Positions 45,875 to 56,826 of a DNA stretch of 64,000 nucleotides are shown in pieces. Under the pieces are notes generated by a model, which made no database searches, had not been told where the DNA came from, and saw only the letters and a list, made by a program, of their open reading frames with translations. Each line of letters opens with the position of its first letter. Position 1 is the stretch's first letter. A program made the position numbers and the translations under genes. Source of the stretch: Fagopyrum homotropicum (Eukaryota; Streptophyta; Magnoliopsida; Caryophyllales; Polygonaceae); assembly GCA_033239125.1 (NCBI GenBank), contig BSWB01000002.1, positions 154,614,409 through 154,678,408 on the forward strand. Direction: 5' to 3'.

Positions 45875-48853
45875 GTGGAGGCGAATCATGTGGAACAAGG
45901 AGCAAAACTATCACAAGCAGCTCAAACTCAGATCTTTTCTCTCAATACGGAGATTAAAGAATTGAAGGAAGCCATCAAAACCAACTTTCCAAAGCAAAAG
46001 GAACAAGATGTAGGTTATTTGGGCAACAACAATAACCACAACGGGAATGAGAATACAAACCGCAACAACCGGAACAACAACCGGAATAATTGGAACAACA
46101 ACAACAACAACCGGAACAATAATTGGAACAATAATAGGGGTTCAAACAACAACAATTGGCGTCCCAACCAACAAAATTCCAGTAATTCTTATTCCAATTC
46201 AGGAACTTCACTAACTCCACCTTCCTCTTCTTCCACTCCTTTGAAAAGCCAGGGGCAAACATCTAATGGTGGAAGTACTTCGGGGAAAGAGAAGCCCGAT
46301 CCCATGTTGGAGACAATCTTGGGCAAGCTTCAAGGATTGGAGACTCGCATCATCAAGGTTGATGATCACATTACTAAGGTTGATAAAGCCCAAACGGTTT
46401 TAGAGAACCAAATGTTTAGCCATGCGGAGGAAGTTCCTAGGAATCAAGGGAAACTTCTAGGAAAGACGGAGGACAACCCAAAAGGAAGGGTGATGGCAAT
46501 CACAACTAGGAGCGGAGTAATAACTACCGGCCCGCAGCCTAAGTTTGTAGAAGTCCCCGTTGAAAAGGAGAAAGAAAAGGGGAAGGAGAAGGAAGATGTC
46601 TACGTTCCTCCTCCAGCTTACAAACCTCCCCTACCATTCCCGCAATCTAGAGCAAGAGAGCGTCTAGACAAGCAATTCGGTAAGTTTATTGAACTCATGA
46701 GCAAACTGCATATTAATATACCTTTCATTGATGTAATTGTAGGTATGTCAGCTTATGGAAAGTTCCTAAAAGAGATCCTCTCTAACAAAAGAAAGCTAGA
46801 GGATTTTGGAGAGGTAAAGATGAGTTCAGATTCATCGGATCTCATCAAAACCATGAAGGAGAAGATGCCCCCTAAGCTGAAAGATCCGGGGTCATTTTGT
46901 ATTCCCATAGGAGTGGGAGATGTCACATATGATGCATTATGTGATTTAGGAGCAAGCGTGAGCATCATTCCGCTTGTCTTATGCAGGAAGATCGGTTTAG
47001 GCGATCCTAAACCGGTAAAGATGACGTTGTACATGACGGATCGAACCATAACTCGTCCCGTCGGTATAGTTGAAGACGTCCCGGTCAAGCTTGGTAAGTT
47101 CTATATTCCTATAGATTTTGTTGTGCTTGACATTCCTACAGATAGTCCGGTCCCGATCATTCTCGGAAGACCGTTTCTTGCAACATCCGGCTGTATAGTC
47201 GATTGTAAGAATGCTAGACTCGCCTTTGACATAGGAGAAGAGAAGGTAGAGTTCGTCCTTTCCACTTTAGTGAAGGAACTAGCCTTCGATGAGGATATAT
47301 TCAATATCCATGACGAAGAGCTATCTAGAGAGGAGGTAAGTTCTATTCTCTTCAAAGATCCCTTGCAAAAAGTTCTTTCTATGAGAATTATGGATATAGT
47401 GGAAGAAGAGGTGTGCAATGAGGCAATTGAAGCCTTAGAGACACAAAAAGAAGTGTATGAAGAAGAGTTCGAGAAACTCCACAATGAGTCAGAAAACGTA
47501 CGGATCCACGGTCAGACAGCCTATTCCACGGCCGTGGAATTCACCAACACAAGCGTGGAACATTCCAGTAAGTTACACGGCCAAAACCACGGCCGTGGAG
47601 AATACAGAGGCACCGTAATTACTTTCCACGCCCAAAATCACGGCCGTGGAGAAGGCAGGGGTGCCGTAATTTTGGGTGAATCTGAAGGAAATTGTGTTTC
47701 CTCCACAACTTCTCTTGATTCTTCTCCAACACCTTCTACTTCCTTAAACACTTCTAAGGTACCATCGGATACTCCTCAAGAGCCATTGGAGACTCCTATA
47801 GTGATGGAATTGAAACCACTTCCTACACATCTAAGGTACGTATTTCTAGGATCTAATTCTACCTTTCCGGTAATTGTTAGTTCAGATTTAAGCATAGATG
47901 AACATAGTAAGCTTATGGTTGTCCTCAAGAAACATAGGAAAGCCTTAGGATATACTATAGAGGATTTAGTAGGAATCAAACCTTCTCTATGCATGCACAA
48001 GATCTTAATGGAAAAGGACTTTAGAACTTCGCGACAACCTCAAAGGCGGTTAAATCCGACCATGAAGGAGGTTGTCAATAAGGAAATTCTTAAACTACTC
48101 GATGTAGGTATCATCTACCCTATCTCCGATAGCAAGTGGGTGAGTCCCGTACAGGTGGTTCCAAAGAAGGGAAGAATGACGGTCATCACCAACAAAAACA
48201 ATGAACTCATTCCTACACGAACCGTAACAGGATGGCGGATGTGTATAGACTACCGCAAGCTAAACAACGCGATGAGGAAGGATCACTTCCCACTACCCTT
48301 CATCAACCAAATGCTTGAAAGGTTAGCACAACATTCACATTTCTGTTATCTTGACAGTTATAGTGGTTTCTTTCAGATCCCGATACACCCGGATGATCAA
48401 GAGAAGACCACGTTCACGTGCCCGTGGGGTACGTTTGCCTATAGGAGGATGTCGTTCAGGCTTTGCAACGCCCCAACCACCTTTCAAAGGTGCATGATGG
48501 CCATCTTCTCGGAATATATAGAGGAAATCATGGAGGTTTTTATGGATGACTTCTCCGTTTATGGTTCCTCTTTTGACAATTGTCTTTCTAACCTTGCTCT
48601 TGTGTTACAAAGGTGTGAAGACACTAACCTAGTTCTTAATTGGGAGAAGTGTCAATTTATGGTAAAAGAGGGCATTGTATTAGGACACTTAATCTCTAGT
48701 AGAGGGATTGAGGTGGATAAAGCTAAGATAAAGACAATAGAAAAGCTTTCTCCCCCAACTTCGGTGAAAGGGATAAGAAGTTTTCTAGGACATGCTGGAT
48801 TTTATAGGCGTTTCATAAAGGATTTCTCTAAGATATCAAAAGCCGCTTACTAA
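45875..48853 (+). CDS. Athila gag C-terminus, protease and reverse transcriptase, copy 2 (open frame)
   Basis: A continuous 992-residue frame; copy 1 has a stop here. The Asn/Arg-rich RNA-binding-like segment covers roughly residues 50-110, with no CCHC zinc knuckle. The protease catalytic motif DLGAS starts at D357, and ILGRPFLAT follows near 440. The palindrome-encoded His/Gly/Asn-rich linker is about 545-605. Reverse transcriptase has GWRMCIDYRKLNN near 785-798, YLDSYSGFF, and the catalytic FMDD at 889-892. It ends after the RT thumb (FYRRFIKDFSKI) by the same one-base shift as copy 1, so RNase H lies in another frame. The ATG at 45875 is internal to the gag frame. I see it as part of a broken gag-pol, though long and apparently complete for protease and RT. 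Confidence 0.9.
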   Translation: MEANHVEQGAKLSQAAQTQIFSLNTEIKELKEAIKTNFPKQKEQDVGYLGNNNNHNGNENTNRNNRNNNRNNWNNNNNNRNNNWNNNRGSNNNNWRPNQQNSSNSYSNSGTSLTPPSSSSTPLKSQGQTSNGGSTSGKEKPDPMLETILGKLQGLETRIIKVDDHITKVDKAQTVLENQMFSHAEEVPRNQGKLLGKTEDNPKGRVMAITTRSGVITTGPQPKFVEVPVEKEKEKGKEKEDVYVPPPAYKPPLPFPQSRARERLDKQFGKFIELMSKLHINIPFIDVIVGMSAYGKFLKEILSNKRKLEDFGEVKMSSDSSDLIKTMKEKMPPKLKDPGSFCIPIGVGDVTYDALCDLGASVSIIPLVLCRKIGLGDPKPVKMTLYMTDRTITRPVGIVEDVPVKLGKFYIPIDFVVLDIPTDSPVPIILGRPFLATSGCIVDCKNARLAFDIGEEKVEFVLSTLVKELAFDEDIFNIHDEELSREEVSSILFKDPLQKVLSMRIMDIVEEEVCNEAIEALETQKEVYEEEFEKLHNESENVRIHGQTAYSTAVEFTNTSVEHSSKLHGQNHGRGEYRGTVITFHAQNHGRGEGRGAVILGESEGNCVSSTTSLDSSPTPSTSLNTSKVPSDTPQEPLETPIVMELKPLPTHLRYVFLGSNSTFPVIVSSDLSIDEHSKLMVVLKKHRKALGYTIEDLVGIKPSLCMHKILMEKDFRTSRQPQRRLNPTMKEVVNKEILKLLDVGIIYPISDSKWVSPVQVVPKKGRMTVITNKNNELIPTRTVTGWRMCIDYRKLNNAMRKDHFPLPFINQMLERLAQHSHFCYLDSYSGFFQIPIHPDDQEKTTFTCPWGTFAYRRMSFRLCNAPTTFQRCMMAIFSEYIEEIMEVFMDDFSVYGSSFDNCLSNLALVLQRCEDTNLVLNWEKCQFMVKEGIVLGHLISSRGIEVDKAKIKTIEKLSPPTSVKGIRSFLGHAGFYRRFIKDFSKISKAAY
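47500..47670. repeat. Palindromic modules inside pol, copy 2
   Basis: CCACGGCCGTGG at 47526-47537 (18-bp palindrome with flanks) and 47587-47598, and core CACGGCCGTG at 47639-47648. All palindromes are preserved between copies while a few flanking bases differ. Confidence 0.85.
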
Positions 48854-48857
48854 TCTA

Positions 48858-50423
48858 TTGACAATTTTTGATTTTTCACAGGAATGTTTAGATGCGTTTA
48901 ATATGATTCGGGAAGCTCTAATCTCAGCCCCGATTATCCAACCTCTGGATTGGAATCTTCCCTTTGAGGTTATGTGTGACGCAAGTGATGTAGCTATAGG
49001 AGCTGTCCTTGGGCAAAAGAAGGAAGGACGAACCCACGCTATCTACTACGCTAGCAAGACGCTAGATGAGGCGCAGCTCAACTACGCCACTACCGAAAAG
49101 GAATTCTTAGCAATTGTATATGCAATTGATAAATTTCGCTCTTATCTTATAGGTGCAAAGGTGATTGTATACACGGACCATGCTGCGATCCGGTATCTAC
49201 TTGTAAAGAAGGATGCGAAGCCAAGGCTAATTAGATGGATTCTTCTCCTACAAGAATTCGATCTAGAGATCCGCGACAAGAAGGGTTCGGAAAATTCTGT
49301 TGCGGATCATTTGAGTCGTCTAACACATCTAGAGGACGACCACCTACCTATAGATGACTCCTTTCCGGACGAGCATTTACATATCATAGAGAAGTGCATC
49401 GACGTGATCACCAAAGGTAACGAACCATGGTTTGCTGATTTTGTTAACTATTTGGTTTGTCAGGAATTACCACCCGGATTATCCTACGCACAAAGAAAGA
49501 AGTTCTTTAAGGGTGTTCGGGAATACTTTTGGAATGAACCTCTCCTCTTTAAGAGAGGTCCGGAAGATGAGATGCAAAGTATCATCCGTCATTGTCATTC
49601 ACTACCTTGTGGAGGACATGCTAGTTCGAACAAGACTAGCGCTAAGGTATTACAATCTGGATTCTTTTGGCCTACTCTATTTAAAGATGTGCAAACCTTT
49701 GTTTCCTGCTGCGATGCTTGTCAAAGAACAGGGAATATATCTAGGAGGAATGAGATTCCTCTCAACAACATCCAAGAGGTGGAGATCTTTGACGTTTGGG
49801 GAGTAGACTTCATGGGACCTTTCCCATCATCTTGTGGAAACCAATACATACTTTTAGCGGTGGATTATGTTTCGAGATGGGTTGAAGCAATTGCCTCTCC
49901 CACCAATGATGCCATGGTAGTGGTTAAGTTCTTTAACAAGACCATCTTCCCACGATTTGGGACACCACGGACTATCATTAGTGATGGAGGTTCTCACTTC
50001 ATTGCCCGACGCTTTGAAGCCCTTTTAGCTAAGTATGGGGTGACTTACAAGATCGCCACCCCTTATCATCCACAAACTAGTGGACAAGTGGAGATCTCAA
50101 ACCGGGAGATTAAAGGAATCCTAGAGAAGACAGTTTCAAGGACAAGGAAGGATTGGTCTTTGAAGCTAGATGAAGCATTATGGGCATACCGGACTGCATA
50201 CAAGACTCCCATCGGAACAACACCATACAACCTTGTGTATGGGAAGTCTTGTCACTTACCGGTAGAGTTGGAGCACAAGGCGTATTGGGCAATAAAGTGG
50301 TTGAACTTCAGCATAAAGGAAACGGGAGAGAAACGTCTCTTGGACCTCAATGAGCTTGAAGAACTTCGCTTGAACGCCTACGAAAACGCCAAAATCTATA
50401 GAAAGAGCGAAGTGTTGGCATGA
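48858..50423 (+). CDS. Athila RNase H and integrase, copy 2 (C-terminus lost by frameshift)
   Basis: 521 codons in one frame. RNase H has acidic residues D41 (CDASD), E82 region (TTEKEF) and D107 (YTDHAA). The integrase zinc region is HCHSLPCGGH with CCDAC. The catalytic triad is D317 (VDFMGPF), D376 (SDGGSHF) and E412 (QVEISNRE), with exactly 35 residues between D376 and E412, the DD35E rule. A 27-base deletion at about 49563, between direct repeats CCGGA, removes nine residues before the zinc region. A two-base deletion near 50400 shifts the frame, so the protein ends IYRKSEVLA. The frame's first codon is not a likely start. It was read as part of pol. Confidence 0.9.
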   Translation: MTIFDFSQECLDAFNMIREALISAPIIQPLDWNLPFEVMCDASDVAIGAVLGQKKEGRTHAIYYASKTLDEAQLNYATTEKEFLAIVYAIDKFRSYLIGAKVIVYTDHAAIRYLLVKKDAKPRLIRWILLLQEFDLEIRDKKGSENSVADHLSRLTHLEDDHLPIDDSFPDEHLHIIEKCIDVITKGNEPWFADFVNYLVCQELPPGLSYAQRKKFFKGVREYFWNEPLLFKRGPEDEMQSIIRHCHSLPCGGHASSNKTSAKVLQSGFFWPTLFKDVQTFVSCCDACQRTGNISRRNEIPLNNIQEVEIFDVWGVDFMGPFPSSCGNQYILLAVDYVSRWVEAIASPTNDAMVVVKFFNKTIFPRFGTPRTIISDGGSHFIARRFEALLAKYGVTYKIATPYHPQTSGQVEISNREIKGILEKTVSRTRKDWSLKLDEALWAYRTAYKTPIGTTPYNLVYGKSCHLPVELEHKAYWAIKWLNFSIKETGEKRLLDLNELEELRLNAYENAKIYRKSEVLA

Positions 50424-50673
50424 TAAGCATATCATCCCAAAGGAACTCAAAGAAGGAGATCAAGTTCTCCTCTTCAATTCAAGGCTTCGTCTCTTTCCAG
50501 GTAAGCTTAAATCTCGTTGGACTGGACCTTTTCTAATCAAACGTGTTTTTCCCCATGGTGCAGTTGAAGTATGGGGTGAAAAGGGCGGAAGCTTTAAGGT
50601 GAACGGTCAACGACTCAAGAAGTATACACCGGAACTCCAAGCTGAAGAGTTCGCGCCCACTGCACTCGAATAA
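50400..50673 (+). pseudogene. Integrase C-terminal remnant, copy 2
   Basis: The lost tail of the integrase (KCWHDKHII-like start, RWTGPFLIKRVFPHGAVEV, closing ATALE) lies here, out of frame with the upstream part because of the two-base deletion. It ends in TAA at 50671-50673, as in copy 1. Confidence 0.85.
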
Positions 50674-51502
50674 GTGCGAATATGGTCTAGCTACGGACCT
50701 TAAACAAAGCGCTTCTTGGGAGGCAACCCAAGGTATTGCATTTACATTTTTATTTTCGATTCATAGATTAGAATAGTATAGACGTTTTGTTTTGTTTTGC
50801 CTTCGATGTCTTCCGGTATGTTCGTGTTTTTGGATGTAGGATCAGTGGAAAAGAAAGGGGGAAGGAAAAGCTTGAAGAAAATTGGCGAAACTTGGACTTT
50901 GACACATTACAGAGAGTTCCACGGCCAAAACCACGGCCGTAACAGCTACAATGACCGTAATTTTCAAAAGCCTGAGAAAAATCACCAAAACCACAGTTTC
51001 GTACAAAACCATGGCCGTGGAAACCCCCGATAGACCGTGATTTTCAAAAATTTTTACGGCCACTATAAAAACCACGTTTCTTCACAAAACACACAAAAAA
51101 TCCCAATTCCACGCCCTATTTCGCCGATTGCCTTCCCCCTCTCTCAAATTCTCGTTCGTTAATCGTTTTTAACGATTCTTTGACCAAAGTTGAAGCAATT
51201 TCCGTCACCTACAAGATCCAAGCAACGATTCGAGCGGCAAATCACCGGAGGAGACAGAATTCGGATTCCAAAATCCGAAAACCTAGGTTTTTCATTCCTT
51301 CTCTCTCTTTGTCGATTCGGCTTCGTTTTTGCTAAAACTTTTAGGAGAACTGATTGGAATTGGACTGAAACTAGTCTAGGGCTACTTGCTGTTGAGTTTG
51401 GTGTGAATCTGCTGAGTTTTGAGAATTTGCGTAACGAACCACGGTCTCTGGACATTCCACGTCCGTGGAACTTGAAGAACAGACCGTGGTTTCTAACAAA
51501 AA
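50674..51502 (+). other. Inter-ORF region of Athila, copy 2
   Basis: It holds the hairpin CTTGGG-AGGCAA-CCCAAG (50715-50732) and palindromic modules near 50932 (here CACGGCCGTA, one base off the perfect form), 51009-51020 (CCATGGCCGTGG) and 51455-51470. No gene is recognised. Confidence 0.6.
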
Positions 51503-52452
51503 ATGGATCTCGTAAGGAGAATGTCTCAGAGAAACAAAAAGAGGAAAGGCAATACTTCTTCCTCTTCTAGAGCACCACCTGCTGAGCCCCCATCATCCCC
51601 ATCACCACCATCACCACCTTCCCCTAGGATCCCTACTATCCACGAGGATTACCTCGACGCTTTAGAGAGGATCCATAAGCGAGCTGTCATAGGACCTAGG
51701 TATCTACTACTTGAGGAGCTAGAGCCTTTACATGTGGTAGAGGATCTCACTTGGCTACTAGATTGAGCCGGATTGGTCATCTTCTCCGCTATTCGAGAAG
51801 ATGCTTATGAGGAGATCACTAGGGAGTTTGAGGTCTCGTTTGAGCATAGCCACGTTGACAGGACCGTTTCTTTCCGGCTGATGGAGAGAAACTATGAGTT
51901 TTCTATTAGAGAGTTTGGAGCCTTCTTTGGGTTCCATGAGACCTTCAATGGTCGATTCCCTAGTGGCGTGTACGCCAAGGATTTCTGGGAGGAGATAGCT
52001 ATGATATACGCCAGCGAGGACCGCTGGCAACATGCTGATACCAAGGCTAGGTTGATCTATCACCTAGCCTTGAAGATTGCCCATAGAGTACTTTCTGAGT
52101 GTCTCTTCCCTAGGACGGAGACACCTCAGAAGATCAAGACGGATGAGTTGTTTTTTCTTTACTGTATGTTGTACGGTAGGCAAGCTGATTGTGCCACCCT
52201 CTTAGCTTCTACTATGAGCAAGCTAAAGAACAAGAGGGCCGGCAACATTGGATACGGTGGGATGGTCACCCACCTTGCTAGGCAGTTAGGGATAGACTTC
52301 TCCGCGTGCACCCGCATTGCAACTAGACCTCTAGGACTTCAGAGCCTCATGACTAGAGGCATTATCTTCCCTAGACATAGAGGTCCACCTACAGCTGCCA
52401 TGCCTTGGGAGAGTAGGACAGGTAGAGGGATTGCATGGCTTCCTGAGTACTT
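51503..52452 (+). pseudogene. Athila 3' ORF, first part, copy 2
   Basis: Same product as copy 1 but with only one internal stop, TGA at 51764-51766. After it the frame 51773-52452 is open up to the nested element, with Trp where copy 1 has TAG. A Lys/Arg-rich N-terminus precedes a Pro/Ser linker and a globular alpha-helical-looking part. Near-identity of the two copies suggests no strong purifying selection can be judged from this window. Confidence 0.75.
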
Positions 52453-55368
52453 TGTAAGACCCCGAATCCGCGGGACTCGGGATGCCACGAGTTGGGACCT
52501 CACAATGGGTCCCGACCCTTAGCCTGACAACAATTTCACTGGATCTTACAACAAGACACAAATAAAGGCAAAACCAAAATTCATTTTTAATGCAATGATA
52601 TGAACCCGTAAAGAAAACAACGAAAGACTTCAGCCGAGATACAACGCTAAAGTCAACCGCCATACACGCGACATACATAATACCCTAAACAATACATAAA
52701 AACAACCCCCAAAACCCATCCTAAAATGTACGGACCCCGGCTGTCCACTCTTCCGGATCTCTCGGTCGCGCCCCTAACCTGCAAGGCAACTACAACAATA
52801 TCGGTATAAAACCGTTAGCTAGCATTCAAGGAATTAGAATCATGGTATTGGCACACACACACATAAGGCATCATAAACACACAACATGTTCCAAAACACA
52901 CTATCCGGTTTATTATCTTTTTATTATTAGGTCATATCCCGTTCTAATTCAACTTCTTTTGTGACACGAGAATCTTAAAGATCTCGCCCTTGTCCCCTTT
53001 CACCATACGGGTTTGTACTTGATGCGGATCAGCATCACCCGATGGGCTGGTCGCAAGGCACCTCCCAGTCATCCCCATTTTGGACTGGACAAGCGGTCAC
53101 CGCCCGTTATCATACACTTGGGCCAAATATAAACATATAAAGTCGGTGGTCCTATTCCCGGTTTAGATGTTATAACATAAGCAATAAACACACACATAAA
53201 CAATAAACACACACCACCAAACACGCATTGAAACTAATACAGAGAATACGAGCTAAGTAAGTCCGGAGACTTACCTCGTCCTCAAAGCTAAACCGATCAA
53301 CAATATCTCTCAACTTCCCGTAGGAAGATACTCAACTCCTGGGCAAAACAAGGCACACGATCAATATCTATCTCTCATGCTAGAAGTCCTTAGAATTCTA
53401 ACCCAAATGACCTCTATAAGGTCACAACTCACCTGTTAGGATAACACATTCCTAGTCTCGATGCTCTCACAACAACATGTAATCCCAAACCTCAAGCCTA
53501 ATGATTCTCATAAGATCAAACCATATACTCGAGTCCTTATAATAACCTCACTAGACCGCAATATCACCTCAAGCTTAGAATCAACATCAATCCATCAACA
53601 ATATCAAATCTTCAAAACTCACCTAAGGTTCAAAGTCACTACTTGACATTAACTCTAAGTTATACTAGATCCATCCTAGCATGATACTACTACTACTAAA
53701 CATAACTAGGTCGAGGAAAAAGGTAACTCACGTGACGTCAAAGACGGAAGACGGTCTATGGATGTCGACTTGGACTCGGTAGGTTTTTATCGGGATGCTA
53801 CCGAACCTAACACCAAAATTAGACAAATTTAGCTCGTACGCTAAATTTGATCGGAAGATATATAATATATAAAAACTACGGAAAACTCGATTTCAAATGC
53901 CCTCGTTAAAACCCGCAAAACCCTTCCGGTCAAAATATGAAATTCTAGAAACTTGGTCTTAAAACCGTAATTAAAACTTGAGCCATAAACCGAATTTAAA
54001 TCCAACTAAGACATAATATACCGAGTATAAAAATGTAAGAATATCCCGTAACTAAAAACCCGAGGTTCAATACCGTCAAGCCATTTCCGGGGCAAAATAC
54101 ACATCACAACACGCGTCATAAACCCGCAACCCAAACTCCGGGCCGTTAATACGGAACTTAAAAACATAAACCATATCCCGAAAATAAGTTTTGGCCAAAA
54201 CATAAAATATATATTCTAGCAGGGGCAAAAATTCAAATTCCCGAAACTTGGGGCCATTTTCTATAATTAGTTTCTGCAGGGGTATAAACTACAACTTCCA
54301 AAGAAGGGGTCAAAACTGCAATATAGAGATAGGGTACATTCTGCAATTATACCAAAAATAAGGGTACAAGCTGTCATTATACCTAATTGGAGGGGTCCCG
54401 ATTGTAATCAGGACAAAAGGTGTCATCTTCAACCTTTGGAACGGCACAGAAGGGAAGGGTCCGAGAGGGTGGCGGCAACTTTTACGGAGGAAGGAGGTTG
54501 TACAGGCGGCGTGGTTCCGGTGGAGAGAGGCGGCGTCGGACCCAGGCGGTGCGTGACAGAGGAGGCAGCAGAGTGGAGCCTCAGAGGCGCGGTGTTGGAT
54601 CGATCCAGAGGGAGATGAGGGTGGCAGCTCCCTTTCATGCGGCGGGCGAGGCGAGGTGGTGGTGGCTGTCGTTCCTAGCTCCGGCAGCAGTGAGGGAGAC
54701 GAGAAACAGAGAAGAAGCTGAGAGTGAGGAGAGATTGTTGCAGATGGGAGGTTGAGCAGAAGTTTGCTCCATCCAGATTGCTTGGGAGAAGGTAGACGAT
54801 GAAGGGTTTGCCAGGGGAGGAAGAGGGAATTAGAGGTGAGCAGCAAAGAGATCAGAGGGGAGGATGGACGAAGGGTCATGGTGCAGGGCTCGTAGAGACT
54901 TCGCAGGGAACGACGAGTCGGTTAAGGGCGGCAGCTCTCATAGGTCGGGAAGCGAACGGTCAGTTCACCAGCGAAGGAGAGAGAGAGCAGAAGAGAAAAA
55001 AAATAAAAGAAAAGGAATAAGTAAAAGGGAGTAGGAGAGAAATAAAATAGATTCGATCTGATCAACTGGAATGAGATTTTTGGATCGGAAAGCTTTTCAA
55101 ACTTTTCCGTAAAATAATATACTGAATATATAAATACAAAATATACTCGTAAAAATATTGTTTAGGCTATATACTTTACTTCCGTAATATATTCATGATA
55201 ATAATAAAATGATATAAATACGGATAGTATATATATATATATATATTAAAACTCGTAAAATTCTAATTACGACGTAAAAATACTCTAAAAATATATTTAG
55301 GCTATTAAAATATCAATAAATACATGGAAGATACTTATCGAGAACACACCTAGAATTTGGACGTTACA
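52453..55368 (-). mobile_element. Nested element, copy 2, 3' LTR
   Basis: 2916 bp, inserted at exactly the same base of the 3' ORF as in copy 1. Diagnostic bases shared with 30909-33825 but not with the 5' LTRs include AACCGCC (near 52656), CAAATCTTC and TTATAATAACC. It is therefore the duplicate of the copy 1 3' LTR, not an independent insertion. Confidence 0.93.
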
Positions 55369-55633
55369 TTAGATCCCCCTAAAAACAAGTTTCGTCCCGA
55401 AACTTGCTATGCATCGAACTTTCCGGTCCTTAAGGCCGAGGTATAAACTCACAACTAGGAAGACTTAGACCTTCTAATCTATATACACAAATTGCTCCAA
55501 CCGTCATCGCGAAATAAAATAACCGGACATAAAACACATTCCCGCACGGGACATAAAACACATTCCCGCACGGGACATAAAACCACATGTAACGTTACAC
55601 AAAAACACAACCAACTTAAGGGGAGAACTAAGT

Positions 55634-55882
55634 CTAACCCTTCGATTTTGTCAAATCTACTAACTCGGCGTAAAACTCAACCAAAGATACTATACTCCGT
55701 CTTCCTATTAGCCTCATCGGTTCTTCGTCTATGACCAACTCACCATAACTGACAATCTCTCTCGACTGATACACATGAACAACGGGAGAACACTCTCTAC
55801 TCTTGGCGGCTACGCCAACCGGTAAACCACTTTCCCAATTCGCGTTAACATCTCGCAAAGGTCCGATATATCGGGAACTCAA
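55634..55882 (-). pseudogene. Integrase C-terminus remnant, nested copy 2
   Basis: Same frame as 34091-34339 with one residue change (VKAN to VNAN). Confidence 0.7.
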
Positions 55883-56219
55883 CTTCCTTCTCGATCTTTC
55901 TCAAAGCAGCATTTCCCTTATGTTTCTCTCTAATTCTCTCTAACAAAGAAGATCGAACTTCCAATTTACATTGCTTCTACTCACGAGACACGTATGATAT
56001 GACTTTAACATCGTTCTTCAATACTCAATCAATATCTTGTCTTGGAGAATCATTTGTACACTTTAATCCCGTCATACCTCGAGGCAATTTCAAACAGTTG
56101 CACCAATGAATCTCCTCTTAAATCTCAACAACTTCATTGTCAAATTTCGTCTCATTCAATACTTCATTGTCATCCAAGGTAGGTTAGCCATTAACGTTAC
56201 CTAGCGAATCTCTCCACAA

Positions 56220-56826
56220 ATCCGGTAATGACCGGCACATCCAAGAAAACTTGTAATTTCTTTCACATCCTTCGAGGGTTGTCATCCCGAGACAACTTGT
56301 CATACAACTTTTATCTTCTTCGAGAGTAGACCAAAATATCTTATCCGGGGCATTAATAAGCCCATATGGAATCTCTACAACTCATTGTGACCATGGTTTG
56401 TCCAGAATGCTGTATTTGCAATATCCCAGTCTCGGATTCTCAATCGATGACAATCTGAACTAAAACCATTTTGGGAAGAGACTTTTGACCCTTGCAACTG
56501 GTCGAGTAGAGTATCTATCCGTGGTGAGGGATACTTGTTCTTCATTGTTATCTTGTTCGGCTCATTGTAATCTATGTACAAACGGATAAAACCGTCTCTC
56601 CTCTCGCAAACTAGTGTTCTCATAACAACTTCAAATCAAGAGTTCAAGATAACGTCCGGTGTTCTCTATGGCATTTCAGTAATTCTAATAAAATCTTATA
56701 ACTAAGTTCTTGCAATTCCTCCTTCACTTGCTTCCACAACTCATGTCTCTGCATAAGTGTAACCATACGACGCCTTAGACATCGGAATTAAACCAAGCTC
56801 GACCTTAGTGGAAAATTCCACTTTCT
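56220..56826 (-). pseudogene. Chromovirus reverse transcriptase remnant, nested copy 2
   Basis: Same deleted RT as copy 1, with fingers at 56623-56375. It again lacks the Y-x-D-D block, so the deletion is older than the duplication. Confidence 0.85.
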
